Assembly (NCBI GenBank): GCA_013376995.1
Contig: JACAAZ010000010.1
Location: forward strand, 1-64,000
Source: Bacteroidota bacterium
Lineage (GTDB): Bacteria > Bacteroidota > Bacteroidia > Bacteroidales > UBA4417
Length of the DNA: 64,000 nt
Reading direction: 5' to 3'
The translations under genes were made by a program, and so were the position numbers. Positions 44,985 through 54,444 of the stretch are shown piece by piece; within the stretch, counting starts at the first letter, position 1, and every line of letters begins with the position of its first letter. The notes beneath the pieces are model-generated. The model worked only from the letters and a program-made list of their open reading frames with translations. It made no database searches and had not been told where the DNA came from.

Positions 44985-47900
44985 ATGAAAATAAAATACT
45001 CCTTCACTTCCAAGGCTCTGAAAAGCTTGATGATAATTACATTCAACTTGCTATTATTCAGCAATTTATCAGCTCAAGGCTGGTATGATGCAAATTGGTT
45101 TTATCGTCGTCCTGTTTCTGTATCAAATTCCGGATCTGGTATCTTAACTGATTACCAGGTTAAAATTACGCTGCCTGGTTCTTTTGATTTTGGTAACACC
45201 AATGCAAATGGCAGCGATATTCGTGTTACAACCTCTGACGGAACATCAGAAATACCTTTCTGGATTGAGACCTGGAATGCCGGGTCCGGAGCAACAATTT
45301 GGGCCAAAGTACCAAGTATTCCAATTTCAGGAACAACTATCTACATATACTATGGCAATCCTTCCGCTATAAGTCTTAGCGATGGACATTCCACTTTCCG
45401 ATTTTATGATGATTTTGAAACTCCAAATCCTTCGGCTGGCACAGGATGGTCTCAAAAAGCCAATTTACCAACAAACATCGCTGACCAAACTGCGGCTTCT
45501 TATAACGGCAAAATATATTCCATAGGGGGCTATGGTAATGGACCTACTGATTCAAAGAACAAGAATTATGAATATGATCCAACTGCTGATACATGGACTG
45601 AGAAAGCACCAATGCCGACTCATCGCTGGGGAATGATTGCTGTCGAATTTAATGGTAAAATATTTGTTTTTGGAGGATCTTATGGTAACTGGGATACCAC
45701 CAATGTTTATAAGAACGAAGTATACGATCCTGCAACCAATACATGGGATATCAGTAAAGCTAATATTCCAGCTGGATTAGGCGGTCACGGGATTATGGGC
45801 CTTAAATATGGCAACAAAATACATTTGTTCCGAATGGGTTACCATTATGAATATGACCCGCTCACAGACACTTATACTCAAAAGTCTGGTTTACCTACGC
45901 CCAGGGTGTGGGGAACTTGTGCTACAGTAAATAACAAAATTTATATCATAGGTGGAGATAAGACAACCAGCACCACTCGCGTAAATGAAGCTTATGATCC
46001 TTCTACTGACAGTTGGCAAACTAAAAGTAGCATCCCATTGTCTGCACTTGGATTCACCAGGGAAAATCCGGTTATCAATGGAAAAATTTACGCTGCATTT
46101 GGCTGGAATTACTATGCATTTTTTTCTACTAATTATTGTTACGACCCAGCAACCGACATATGGGAACCAAAAAGTGATGCAACGCATAAAAGAGACGGAG
46201 CTGGATGTAGTGTTGTCAATAACAAACTATATGTTTTTGGCGGGCGTGCGGATGTTAGTGGTCCCTTTGGTTTAAACTACAATGAAGTGTATGACCCTGC
46301 CAGTGACATTTCGCCATTGGCTCTGAATTCCTGGGCAATCACTGGTACAGGTAGCGTATCCACAAGCATTGCTGCCAAGTGTAATGGGAATTACGGCATG
46401 ATCATTCAACAACCTGACAATGTTGCTGTTGGCCAATCTGCAAGGACAGTTGATGGTTTTGGAGCTACTTATGCATTAGATTTTAACTGGAATATGACTG
46501 ATGCCTATAACATTGGTTTTGAAAGACCAACAGGCGCTATTTCTCTTACAGAAACTGACTTGGATGGTTCACTATATTTCTATAATAACTCATCAAATAC
46601 TCCTGTCATTGAGTGGTGGCGTTCTGGATATACCCATTTGCAAAATAGTTCCTGGAACACCTGGCATAAAGTGACAGTCATTCGTAATGGAACCAATAGC
46701 AAGGTCAATTTTGATAATAATTCATATTCTTCTCTGACAAGCCTTACAGGTGGATCTGGCCGAATTACCTTCGGCTTGTTTTGGGCAGCCAAACAATATT
46801 TTGACGATATCCGGGTAAGGAAATGGGAGGGTTTTGACCCAACCACTACATTGGGAAATGAACAACACCTTACTCCTCCTGCTGCACCATTATTGGTGTC
46901 ACCCGCAAACGGAGCATTGGGCGTACCTTCTACACCTACATTTGTTTGGGATGCCTCACCTACTGCAACCTCCTATCATTTACAGATTTCTACCACCTCC
47001 AATTTCCAGTTTGTATTTGATGTTCCTGGTCTGACTAACACTTCCATCGCCATTGATGGCTTTGTCCCAGGAAGCACCTATTTCTGGAGGGTCAGTGCCA
47101 TTAACGACAGGGGACAAGGGAACTGGTCAAGCATTTGGCACTTTACAACCTGTGCCAATCCACCTACTATTTATGCCGGGCCTGACCAGACAGCATGTTC
47201 CAATGCGACTGAAATTGCAATGTCAGGGTTTGCTTTCACAAATGCTTCCGGCGCCAGCTGGTCAGGAGGAACAGGAACCTGGAATGGTGACACCTATTCA
47301 CCTTCAGCCGAAGACGTAGCAGCAGGTTATATTACCCTTACTTATTCAACGAATACTGCTTCACCCTGCGGAGATGTAAGCGATGATATGATTGTAACTT
47401 TCATCCCTGCTCCAACAGTTAGCTGGCCAGTTACTTTGCCGGCACAGTGCATTTCATCACATAGTTTTGCTTTAACAGGCGGTTCACCGCTTGATGGAAG
47501 TTACTCAGGCCCTGGTGTAACCGGAACTAATTTTGACGCTTCAGTGGCCGGGGAAGGAACGCACACCCTTACCTATACCTACACTGATCCGTTGACTTTA
47601 TGCTCTGCTTCTGCTACGGCTAATATATTCGTTAATGCATTAACACCCGTAGCCGCAGGATCCTATTCAGCTGTTTGTGTAAATGCCGCCAATATCAGCC
47701 TTGCAGGTTCCCCTTCAGGCGGTATTTGGACAGGAAACGGGGTATCCGGTGACCAATTGAATGGTTATGTATTCCATCCTTCCTCAGGTTCCCAGCTTTT
47801 AACATATACCTATACCGATGGCAATTCCTGTGCTAATACAGACCAGGTTACTGTCAATGTTAATCAACTTCCCGTAATATCGACAGGTTCATACGGCCCT

Positions 47901-50900
47901 GTTTGTGCTGGCGCATCAAACATCAACCTCATTGGATCTCCAACAGGTGGAACATGGACCGGAACAGGAGTAAGCGGAGACCTTGGGAATGGTTTTGTCT
48001 TTAGTCCATCTGCCGGCAGCCAAACTTTAACCTACACTTATACAGATGGCAATACTTGCTCTAATTCAGGCCAGGTTACAGTAACTGTAAATAATCTTCC
48101 CACTGTATCAACTGGCGCTTACGGGCCATTCTGTGAGAATGCTGCTGATGTTAACCTCACCGGATCGCCTGCAGGAGGTATTTGGACAGGAACCGGCGTT
48201 TCCGGCAATCAGCTTTCCGGATACATGTTTGATCCTTCAGTTGGTACTCAAACCCTAACATATTCTTACACTGATAATAATTCGTGTTTAAATTCCCAGC
48301 AGGTGAATATTGTTGTTCATCCTCTTGCAAACATTACTCCTGGCACTTATGGACCATTCTGTGTTGATGCCGCTGATGTGCACCTTGTCGGTTCACCGGT
48401 TGGCGGGACATGGACTGGAAATGGTGTATCCGGGGAACTTTTATCAGGATTCGTTTTCGATCCATCAGCCGGTACACAGACTTTAACTTATACGGTAACA
48501 GATGGTAATTCCTGTTCAAATTCAGGGCAGACAACAATAATAGTACATCAACTGCCGGCAGTTTCAGCAGGCTCTTATGGTTCCGCATGCATCGATGCAG
48601 CTGACGTTAACCTGGCAGGTACACCAGCAGGCGGCATTTGGTCAGGAAACGGCGTTTCGGGCTCTCAGCTGACAGGATATGTATTTGATCCATCCGTTGG
48701 CACCCAGACACTGACTTATACGATTACAGATGTTAATTCCTGTTCCAATTCAGATATTACGACTATAACTGTCAACCAACTTCCTGAAGTAGTAGCCGGA
48801 AACTATGGACCAGCCTGTATCAATTCCTCAGAAATCGCACTTGCAGGTACCCCGGGCGGTGGTACATGGACTGGTATTGGTGTTTCAGGAAACCTCCAGT
48901 CCGGATTCGTATTCAGCCCTTCAGCCGGCACACAAACTCTTACATATTCATATACAGGTGTTAACAGTTGTTCTAATAGCAATCAGACACTGGTTACTGT
49001 AAACCAACTACCAGTTGTATCTGCAGGCACCTATGCCCCTGTTTGCATTAATGCGGCTCATATTAACCTTGCAGGTACACCTGCAGGCGGAGTATGGACA
49101 GGAACTGGAGTTTCCGGAAACCAACTAAACGGTTATGTATTTGCTCCTTCAGTTGGAAGCCAAACCCTAACTTATACATTTACAGATGCAAACAGCTGTT
49201 CAAATAGCAGTCAGGCCACAATTACGGTTCATGAACTTCCGGTAGTTTCTGCGGGAACCTATGGGCCAGCTTGTATTGAATCTGCGGATATACCTCTTGT
49301 TGGTTCACCTGCCGGTGGCATTTGGACAGGAACTGGAGTTTCAGGCAGTGTACAAACCGGCTTCGTATTTGACCCAACAGCCGGTACACAAACCATTACC
49401 TATACTTACACAGATGGAAACCTTTGTTCCAATTCAGCTCAAACCCAGGTTGATGTAATCAATCTTCCCTCTGTCGTAGCAGGCTATTATGAACCAGTTT
49501 GTGTAAATGCGCTGGATAAAGATCTTCTGGGAACACCTGCAGGCGGGGTATGGACAGGAATCGGTGTGAGTGGTAACCAACAAAACGGCTATGTTTTTGA
49601 CCCTTCAGTTGGGACACAAACGCTTACCTATACTTACTCTCTAGGTAATACATGCAATACAACTGACCAGACTACGATTATCGTTCATGAACTGCCCCTG
49701 GTATCAGGAGGAAGTTATGGACCGGCATGCATTGATGGAGCTGATATCCATCTTGCCGGTACTCCGGCAGGTGGAGCATGGCATGGAACCGGAGTTTCCG
49801 GGAATGAAATTACAGGATATGTTTTCGATCCTTCTGTCGGAACGCAAAACCTAACATATTCCTATACAGATGGTAACAGCTGTGTGAATTCTGACCAGGT
49901 CACAATAAATGTGAACACATTGCCTCTCACTTCAGCAGGCACCTACGGCCCTGTATGTTCCAATGCAAATGATATTGCATTGCATGGCACACCTGCAGGC
50001 GGAGTTTGGAGCGGCACCGGTGTTAGTGGAAATCAACAGCAAGGTTTCGTATTTGACCCTTCTGTTGGAACTCAAACCCTTACGTACTCTTACACTGATG
50101 GTAATACCTGCGTTAATTCTGCCCAGGTTTCAATTACAGTTTACAATTTGCCCCAGGTTTCTGCCGGATCATATGGCCCTGCATGTATTGATGCTGCTGA
50201 CATAGCATTGGCTGGCTCACCTGCAGGCGGAACATGGACCGGAACAGGAGTTACAGGTACTCAGCAGGCCGGCTTCGTTTTCGATCCATCAGCAGGAACT
50301 CAAACCCTTACTTACAGTTACTCAGACGGAAACTCCTGCGCTAATTCAAGCCAGGTTACAATAACTGTTCATGACTTACCCGTAGTTACGGCTGGATCAT
50401 ATGCAGCCGTATGTGAAAATTCTGCTGATGTTGTTCTTGCTGGAACTCCTGCCGGTGGCGTTTGGACTGGAAACGGAGTTTCAGGCAGCCAACTTTCAGG
50501 ATATGTTTTTGATCCTTCTGTTGGAACTCAAAGCCTAACATATTCCTACACAGATGGAAACACTTGCGCTAGCTCTGACCATGTAACTATAAATGTCAAC
50601 ACAATACCATCAGTTAATGCCGGGACATATGCAGCAGTATGTGCAAACGCTGCCGATATCGTATTGGCAGGTACGCCTCCAGGAGGATTGTGGTCAGGCA
50701 CTGGAGTGAGTGGCAATCAGTTGAATGGTTTCGTATTTGATCCGTCGGTAGGTACTCAAACCATACATTATGCATATACCAATTTATCCGGATGTGTAAA
50801 CTCAGCATCGGTTACAATTACCATTTATCCCTTACCGACAGTATCTGCAGGAAATTATGCAGCTGTCCCTGAAGGATCAGGGCCAATAACTTTAACTGGC

Positions 50901-51638
50901 ACACCGGCAGGTGGTGTTTTCAGCGGAGTTGGTGTAAGTAATAGCCAATTTAATCCTGTTGTTGCGGGTTTGGGTAATCACACCATCACCTATACCTACC
51001 AGAATGAGAATGGATGCACTAATTCAGCAACCACGGATATAATAGTTTATGGTGGAACTAAAACTCTTAACCTGAAACTATTCCTCGAAGGATTATATGC
51101 AGGCAATGAAACCATGGATGAATCACACGGCCTTTCAGGACCACAATTCGGCGTTGGAATTGCTGACCAGGTAACCATTGAATTACATGATTCAAATTTG
51201 CCTTTCAGCACTATGTACACCTATGCTAATGTCAACCTGCCAGTAAATGGGCAGCTATCGATTAGTGGTATTCCCGGCTATGTAACAGGATCTTATTATA
51301 TTGTGGTTAAAAACCGCAATAGTGTGGAAACATGGAGTAGTGTTCCCGTAGTATTTGGTGCGATTTCAACCATATCTTATGATTTCTCCAGTTCACAATC
51401 CAAAGCTTACGGCTTAAACCTTCGTCAGGAAGGTACCGTCTGGCTCATATATGCCGGAGACGTAAACCAGGATGGAATCGTAGATGGATCTGATATGGCA
51501 GAGGTTGACAATCTCAGCACATCCATAGCACACGGTTATAACCCGGAGGATGTAAATGGAGATGGCATTGTTGATGGTTCTGATATGGCGATCATTGACA
51601 ATAATTCAACCAGCATTATCCAGGCAAAGAGACCATAA
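44985..51638 (+). CDS. Giant secreted DUF2341-kelch-repeat protein with dockerin-like C-terminus
   Basis: The 2217-residue protein has a signal peptide (cleavage probably after LSAQ, residue 31). A DUF2341-like domain follows (about 32-135; WYDANWFYRRPVSV, SDIRVTTSDG, IPFWIE, TIYIYYGNPSA). Six kelch-like repeats span about 150-445 (YDPATNTW, GKIFVFGG patterns). Next come a concanavalin-like part (about 446-630) and an FN3-like domain (about 635-720; SYHLQIS, YFWRVSA). After two Ig/PKD-like modules there are fourteen 76-residue repeats and one degenerate unit (891-2023). The C-terminus is a YYIVVKNRNSVETWS segment plus two calcium-loop motifs, DVNQDGIVDGSDM and DVNGDGIVDGSDM. No T9SS type A YPNP tail is seen. 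The likely role is surface or matrix adhesion. Confidence 0.92.
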   Translation: MKIKYSFTSKALKSLMIITFNLLLFSNLSAQGWYDANWFYRRPVSVSNSGSGILTDYQVKITLPGSFDFGNTNANGSDIRVTTSDGTSEIPFWIETWNAGSGATIWAKVPSIPISGTTIYIYYGNPSAISLSDGHSTFRFYDDFETPNPSAGTGWSQKANLPTNIADQTAASYNGKIYSIGGYGNGPTDSKNKNYEYDPTADTWTEKAPMPTHRWGMIAVEFNGKIFVFGGSYGNWDTTNVYKNEVYDPATNTWDISKANIPAGLGGHGIMGLKYGNKIHLFRMGYHYEYDPLTDTYTQKSGLPTPRVWGTCATVNNKIYIIGGDKTTSTTRVNEAYDPSTDSWQTKSSIPLSALGFTRENPVINGKIYAAFGWNYYAFFSTNYCYDPATDIWEPKSDATHKRDGAGCSVVNNKLYVFGGRADVSGPFGLNYNEVYDPASDISPLALNSWAITGTGSVSTSIAAKCNGNYGMIIQQPDNVAVGQSARTVDGFGATYALDFNWNMTDAYNIGFERPTGAISLTETDLDGSLYFYNNSSNTPVIEWWRSGYTHLQNSSWNTWHKVTVIRNGTNSKVNFDNNSYSSLTSLTGGSGRITFGLFWAAKQYFDDIRVRKWEGFDPTTTLGNEQHLTPPAAPLLVSPANGALGVPSTPTFVWDASPTATSYHLQISTTSNFQFVFDVPGLTNTSIAIDGFVPGSTYFWRVSAINDRGQGNWSSIWHFTTCANPPTIYAGPDQTACSNATEIAMSGFAFTNASGASWSGGTGTWNGDTYSPSAEDVAAGYITLTYSTNTASPCGDVSDDMIVTFIPAPTVSWPVTLPAQCISSHSFALTGGSPLDGSYSGPGVTGTNFDASVAGEGTHTLTYTYTDPLTLCSASATANIFVNALTPVAAGSYSAVCVNAANISLAGSPSGGIWTGNGVSGDQLNGYVFHPSSGSQLLTYTYTDGNSCANTDQVTVNVNQLPVISTGSYGPVCAGASNINLIGSPTGGTWTGTGVSGDLGNGFVFSPSAGSQTLTYTYTDGNTCSNSGQVTVTVNNLPTVSTGAYGPFCENAADVNLTGSPAGGIWTGTGVSGNQLSGYMFDPSVGTQTLTYSYTDNNSCLNSQQVNIVVHPLANITPGTYGPFCVDAADVHLVGSPVGGTWTGNGVSGELLSGFVFDPSAGTQTLTYTVTDGNSCSNSGQTTIIVHQLPAVSAGSYGSACIDAADVNLAGTPAGGIWSGNGVSGSQLTGYVFDPSVGTQTLTYTITDVNSCSNSDITTITVNQLPEVVAGNYGPACINSSEIALAGTPGGGTWTGIGVSGNLQSGFVFSPSAGTQTLTYSYTGVNSCSNSNQTLVTVNQLPVVSAGTYAPVCINAAHINLAGTPAGGVWTGTGVSGNQLNGYVFAPSVGSQTLTYTFTDANSCSNSSQATITVHELPVVSAGTYGPACIESADIPLVGSPAGGIWTGTGVSGSVQTGFVFDPTAGTQTITYTYTDGNLCSNSAQTQVDVINLPSVVAGYYEPVCVNALDKDLLGTPAGGVWTGIGVSGNQQNGYVFDPSVGTQTLTYTYSLGNTCNTTDQTTIIVHELPLVSGGSYGPACIDGADIHLAGTPAGGAWHGTGVSGNEITGYVFDPSVGTQNLTYSYTDGNSCVNSDQVTINVNTLPLTSAGTYGPVCSNANDIALHGTPAGGVWSGTGVSGNQQQGFVFDPSVGTQTLTYSYTDGNTCVNSAQVSITVYNLPQVSAGSYGPACIDAADIALAGSPAGGTWTGTGVTGTQQAGFVFDPSAGTQTLTYSYSDGNSCANSSQVTITVHDLPVVTAGSYAAVCENSADVVLAGTPAGGVWTGNGVSGSQLSGYVFDPSVGTQSLTYSYTDGNTCASSDHVTINVNTIPSVNAGTYAAVCANAADIVLAGTPPGGLWSGTGVSGNQLNGFVFDPSVGTQTIHYAYTNLSGCVNSASVTITIYPLPTVSAGNYAAVPEGSGPITLTGTPAGGVFSGVGVSNSQFNPVVAGLGNHTITYTYQNENGCTNSATTDIIVYGGTKTLNLKLFLEGLYAGNETMDESHGLSGPQFGVGIADQVTIELHDSNLPFSTMYTYANVNLPVNGQLSISGIPGYVTGSYYIVVKNRNSVETWSSVPVVFGAISTISYDFSSSQSKAYGLNLRQEGTVWLIYAGDVNQDGIVDGSDMAEVDNLSTSIAHGYNPEDVNGDGIVDGSDMAIIDNNSTSIIQAKRP
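47655..51053 (+). repeat. Fourteen exact 228-bp tandem repeats plus one degenerate unit
   Basis: Units start at 47655 and every 228 bases thereafter to 50847 (14 x 228 = 3192 bases). I checked the phase at the first six unit starts and at the fifteenth. Each 76-residue unit reads roughly AGxYGPxC..AxDIxLxGxPAGGxWTGxGVSGxQ..GYVFDPSVGTQTLTYxYTDGNSCxNSxQVTI, with two cysteines. The fifteenth unit (from 50847) lost its first cysteine and is shorter. Confidence 0.92.
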
Positions 51639-51657
51639 CCCCGGTAATCAAATTTAT

Positions 51658-51710
51658 AAGCCCGGGGAATCTTCGTACATTTTTTAACGAAGATTCCCCG
51701 GGCTTTTTTT
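51658..51710 (+). terminator. Strong rho-independent terminator of the giant repeat-protein gene
   Basis: A perfect 19-bp stem (arms 51658-51676 and 51687-51705, starting AAGCCCGGGG) closes a 10-base loop and runs into seven T residues. It begins 20 bases after the stop codon. The pseudogene start lies only 3 bases after its T run. Confidence 0.93.
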
Positions 51711-51712
51711 GT

Positions 51713-52211
51713 ATGAAATCATGTTTAATAAAAATAATAGACATCAAAAAGCTATCCCTGTTTTATATCATATTTATTAAGATTACTTTATGTCACGCGC
51801 AGGAGAAAGAAAAAAGAGCTTTTATTGGACTTAATATCGGCCCATCCTATCCCGTTGCAAATATTACAATCACTTCTGCTTCAAACAAATATGCCGGGTT
51901 CGCATAACCAGGCTATTCTGATAGTTTAATAAACTTTGGATACAGACCTTACTTCGGATAACAAGGCCGGAGAATATTCCATTGATATCCCAATCATTTT
52001 CGATGGAGATTACTGGCAAACAACTGCTGAATCAAATGGCTGGTCATTTTTGCCAAGGCCTCATGTTGACGGCACACACACCGGGAGTGCTTTTGTGTTT
52101 GTTGATTTTGTATTCCCCTCTGTCGGAAGTGAATCGGATGACTGGCTTTATTTCGGGTCAGTTTTCCTCTACCCAGATGTCACTAGTACATATAGAAGAT
52201 CAACGATCTGA
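51713..52211 (+). pseudogene. Decayed outer-membrane-barrel-like gene fragment
   Basis: From the ATG at 51713 the frame gives a signal peptide ending CHAQ and then EKRAFIGLNIGPSYPVANI, the usual start of a small Bacteroidetes outer-membrane beta-barrel protein. It meets an in-frame TAA at 51905-51907. The same frame then continues with PGYSDSLINFGYRPYFG to a second stop. Downstream, a different frame is open to 52211 (GEYSIDIPIIFDGDYWQ ... GSESDDWLYFGSVFLYP). Such a break with readable coding sequence on both sides points to nonsense and frameshift decay. The start lies right behind a terminator, and no promoter is visible. It converges with dctA. Confidence 0.6.
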
Positions 52212-52229
52212 CCGGAATGGATTGGTGAT

Positions 52230-53474
52230 TCAGTGAATCTCTTTTGCTGCTACATCCAAATCTATCTCCTTTTCCCATTTGGCAATCACCAGCGTGGCCA
52301 CAGAATTGCCTATCAGGTTTGTTATAGCGCGTGCTTCACTCATGAACCTATCGATGCCCAGGATCAATGCCAATGCTGCAACAGGGATATTCCCCACAGT
52401 CGGCAACAAGGCTGCAAGCGTTATGAAACCACTGCCCGTTACTCCTGCTGCACCTTTAGAAACCAGCAGCAATACCAGCAACATGGTTATCTGGTTCGAC
52501 AACGGAAGGTAAGTGTTTGTAGCCTGGGCAAGGAAAACTGCAGCCATGGTAAGGTAAATGGAAGTCCCATCCAGGTTAAAGGAATAGCCGGTTGGAATAA
52601 CCAAGCCCACAACGGAGTCGGAACATCCACCTTTCTTAAGCCTGGCCATCAGGCTGGGCAAGGCTGCTTCGGATGACGAAGTCCCCAGAACAATAAGGAT
52701 CTCCTCCTTAATGAAGTTCAAAAGTCGAAATAAATTGAAACCAAAGAGCTTCATTACTCCGCCCAGGACAATAAGGATGAAAAGAATACAAGTGATATAA
52801 AAGGAAATCATAAGCTGGCCCAGGGAAGCCAGCGAGCCCACTCCATATTTCCCAATAGTAAAGGCCATTGCACCGAAAGCCCCAATTGGCGCTACACGCA
52901 TGATGATATTGATAACTGCAAAAAGGCCGGATTCCAGTGATTTCAAACCTTTGAGAACGGGGCCTGCCTTTTCACCAATTTTTGAAAGGGCAACCCCAAA
53001 AAGAATTGAAAACAGCAAGATCTGAAGCAGGTCGCCATTGGAAAGGGCATTGATAATATTGTCAGGTATAATGTGAAGGATAAAATCAACAACATTAGTT
53101 GCCTTGCCCTGGGTAACATACGATGCCACAGCCTTTGCATCCAAAGTTGAGGGGTCGATGTTCATTCCGGCTCCGGGCTTCAGGATATTAATTACAGCTA
53201 GTCCAATGATTAGCGCCAGCGTAGTGATTACCTCGAAATATACAATCGCCTTAACCCCTACCCTGCCAACCTTTTTCACATTCTGCATCCCGGCAATTCC
53301 ATTTACCACGGTACAAAATATCACCGGGGCAATCATCATTTTTACCAGCTTGATAAAACCATCCCCCAGGGGTTTCATGGTCACAGCAAATGCCGGATAA
53401 AATGAGCCGAGGAGTATTCCAATAATAATGGCTGTGATTACCTGGGCATAAAGACTTTTATAGAGCTTGCGCAT
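52230..53474 (-). CDS. dctA: DctA-type C4-dicarboxylate:cation symporter
   Basis: The 414-residue membrane protein belongs to the DAACS family. It has [20 protein letters not shown] near the N-terminus, [10 protein letters not shown] as the serine-rich hairpin, and [20 protein letters not shown], the DctA version of the substrate-binding unwound segment (glutamate carriers have NMDGT). [11 protein letters not shown] and [13 protein letters not shown] follow. It imports succinate, fumarate or malate with a cation. The sequence appears, from memory, very close to enterobacterial DctA throughout. It is transcribed alone on the - strand and converges with the pseudogene. No DcuS/DcuR-type regulator is near. 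Confidence 0.93.
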   Translation of the reverse strand: MRKLYKSLYAQVITAIIIGILLGSFYPAFAVTMKPLGDGFIKLVKMMIAPVIFCTVVNGIAGMQNVKKVGRVGVKAIVYFEVITTLALIIGLAVINILKPGAGMNIDPSTLDAKAVASYVTQGKATNVVDFILHIIPDNIINALSNGDLLQILLFSILFGVALSKIGEKAGPVLKGLKSLESGLFAVINIIMRVAPIGAFGAMAFTIGKYGVGSLASLGQLMISFYITCILFILIVLGGVMKLFGFNLFRLLNFIKEEILIVLGTSSSEAALPSLMARLKKGGCSDSVVGLVIPTGYSFNLDGTSIYLTMAAVFLAQATNTYLPLSNQITMLLVLLLVSKGAAGVTGSGFITLAALLPTVGNIPVAALALILGIDRFMSEARAITNLIGNSVATLVIAKWEKEIDLDVAAKEIH

Positions 53475-53625
53475 CAGAATGGATGGTTATTGGCCAAGAA
53501 GCAGGCTAAACCTCTCAACCGATTGGCAGGAAGAAAATTACTATTGAATCAAGAAAAACTGAACAGGGATTGGCAAAAGATATCAACTAATTGAATGTTA
53601 ATTACTTTGATTTGCATTAGCATAC

Positions 53626-53648
53626 AAAAAAGTCCACAAGTTGTGGAC
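53626..53648 (-). terminator. Terminator of the small secreted-protein gene
   Basis: On the - strand, GTCCAC and GTGGAC pair around a 5-base loop and are followed by six T residues. The hairpin lies 32 bases after the stop codon of the gene at 53680. Confidence 0.75.
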
Positions 53649-53679
53649 GAATTAGATTGCCGGTTATATTTCGGTAAAA

Positions 53680-54237
53680 TCAATTGATAGAATATTTCAA
53701 TAGCATTTTCTTGCTTGAATTAAATGCATCCTTACTGCCATAGATCGGTATTCCAATTTTGATAGATCCTATGATGATTCCCAATGTTCCACCGAGAATG
53801 CCCAATCCAACGCCTCGAATTCCAGCCTTTTCTTTTGCTGTTGCCTTAAGAAAATAAGCTGCCGGATCATCACCGGATGCAAAACCAGAAAGTATACCAA
53901 TTGTTGCCCCAACTGCAGCACCAATCAGAAAACCCCTGGAGATGCGCTGACTGCTCCTTATCTGAATAAAACTTATATTGTTGCAGGCGAAACTTTGTGT
54001 TACATAGGAACCCCTCATGTAATCCTTAGGCAGGAAAGAACTTGAACAGATCAATGCAGAATCACAAACCTGGTAAATCACGCCCAGGTAGGATTTCTCG
54101 GACGGGTTTGTAGAGGTTATCCAGGCCTTGTTAATGGAATGCTTCGGAAGTATCTTCTGGCTGAGGGTTGTCTGAGCCAGTGCCGGATTCGCCAGCAATA
54201 TGCAAAAAACAGCAATTCTAAAAACAGGATTTCGCAT
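53680..54237 (-). CDS. Small secreted protein with glycine-zipper-like membrane segments, function unknown
   Basis: I start this gene at the ATG whose first base is 54237 (MRNPVFRIAVF). An upstream TTG at 54261 would add eight residues before a normal signal peptide. The 185-residue product has a signal peptide ending ALAQ, a middle part with several cysteines (VCDSALICSSS, FACNN), then two Gly/Ala-rich hydrophobic segments (GFLIGAAVGATIGILSGFA and GVGLGILGGTLGIIIGS). These resemble glycine-zipper helices. I do not recognise the family. It is a single gene, bounded by its own terminator and separated from the ABC operon by 207 bases. Confidence 0.75.
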   Translation of the reverse strand: MRNPVFRIAVFCILLANPALAQTTLSQKILPKHSINKAWITSTNPSEKSYLGVIYQVCDSALICSSSFLPKDYMRGSYVTQSFACNNISFIQIRSSQRISRGFLIGAAVGATIGILSGFASGDDPAAYFLKATAKEKAGIRGVGLGILGGTLGIIIGSIKIGIPIYGSKDAFNSSKKMLLKYSIN

Positions 54238-54334
54238 GATAAAACAGCTTAGCAAAAACAATATAAGGTGCAGTCTGTAAATTAAGCCGAATAATAAGAA
54301 GTAATGAAAATTTTTCCTGGATGATTGTATATAA

Positions 54335-54342
54335 CAAATATA
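54335..54342 (-). promoter_or_regulatory. Possible -7 promoter element for the small secreted-protein gene
   Basis: On the - strand TATATTTG matches TAnnTTTG about 100 bases before the start codon. No TTG lies at the expected -33 distance, so the call is weak. Confidence 0.3.
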
Positions 54343-54444
54343 AGCAACTTAAGCAGGAATTGTGCTGCCTCATTTAGCAAAATGGGGGCCTCATAATTGG
54401 ATTGATTCACAAGACAGATTTCTCTATTGCATCATTCCATGAAA

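Noticed and set aside
47655-51053. Regular repeats that could suggest a CRISPR array
   Set aside because: The period is 228 bp, units are coding in one frame, and there are no short identical repeats with unique spacers and no cas genes.
52233-52676. 147-residue open frame on the + strand
   Set aside because: It is antisense to dctA, whose motifs are clear on the - strand.
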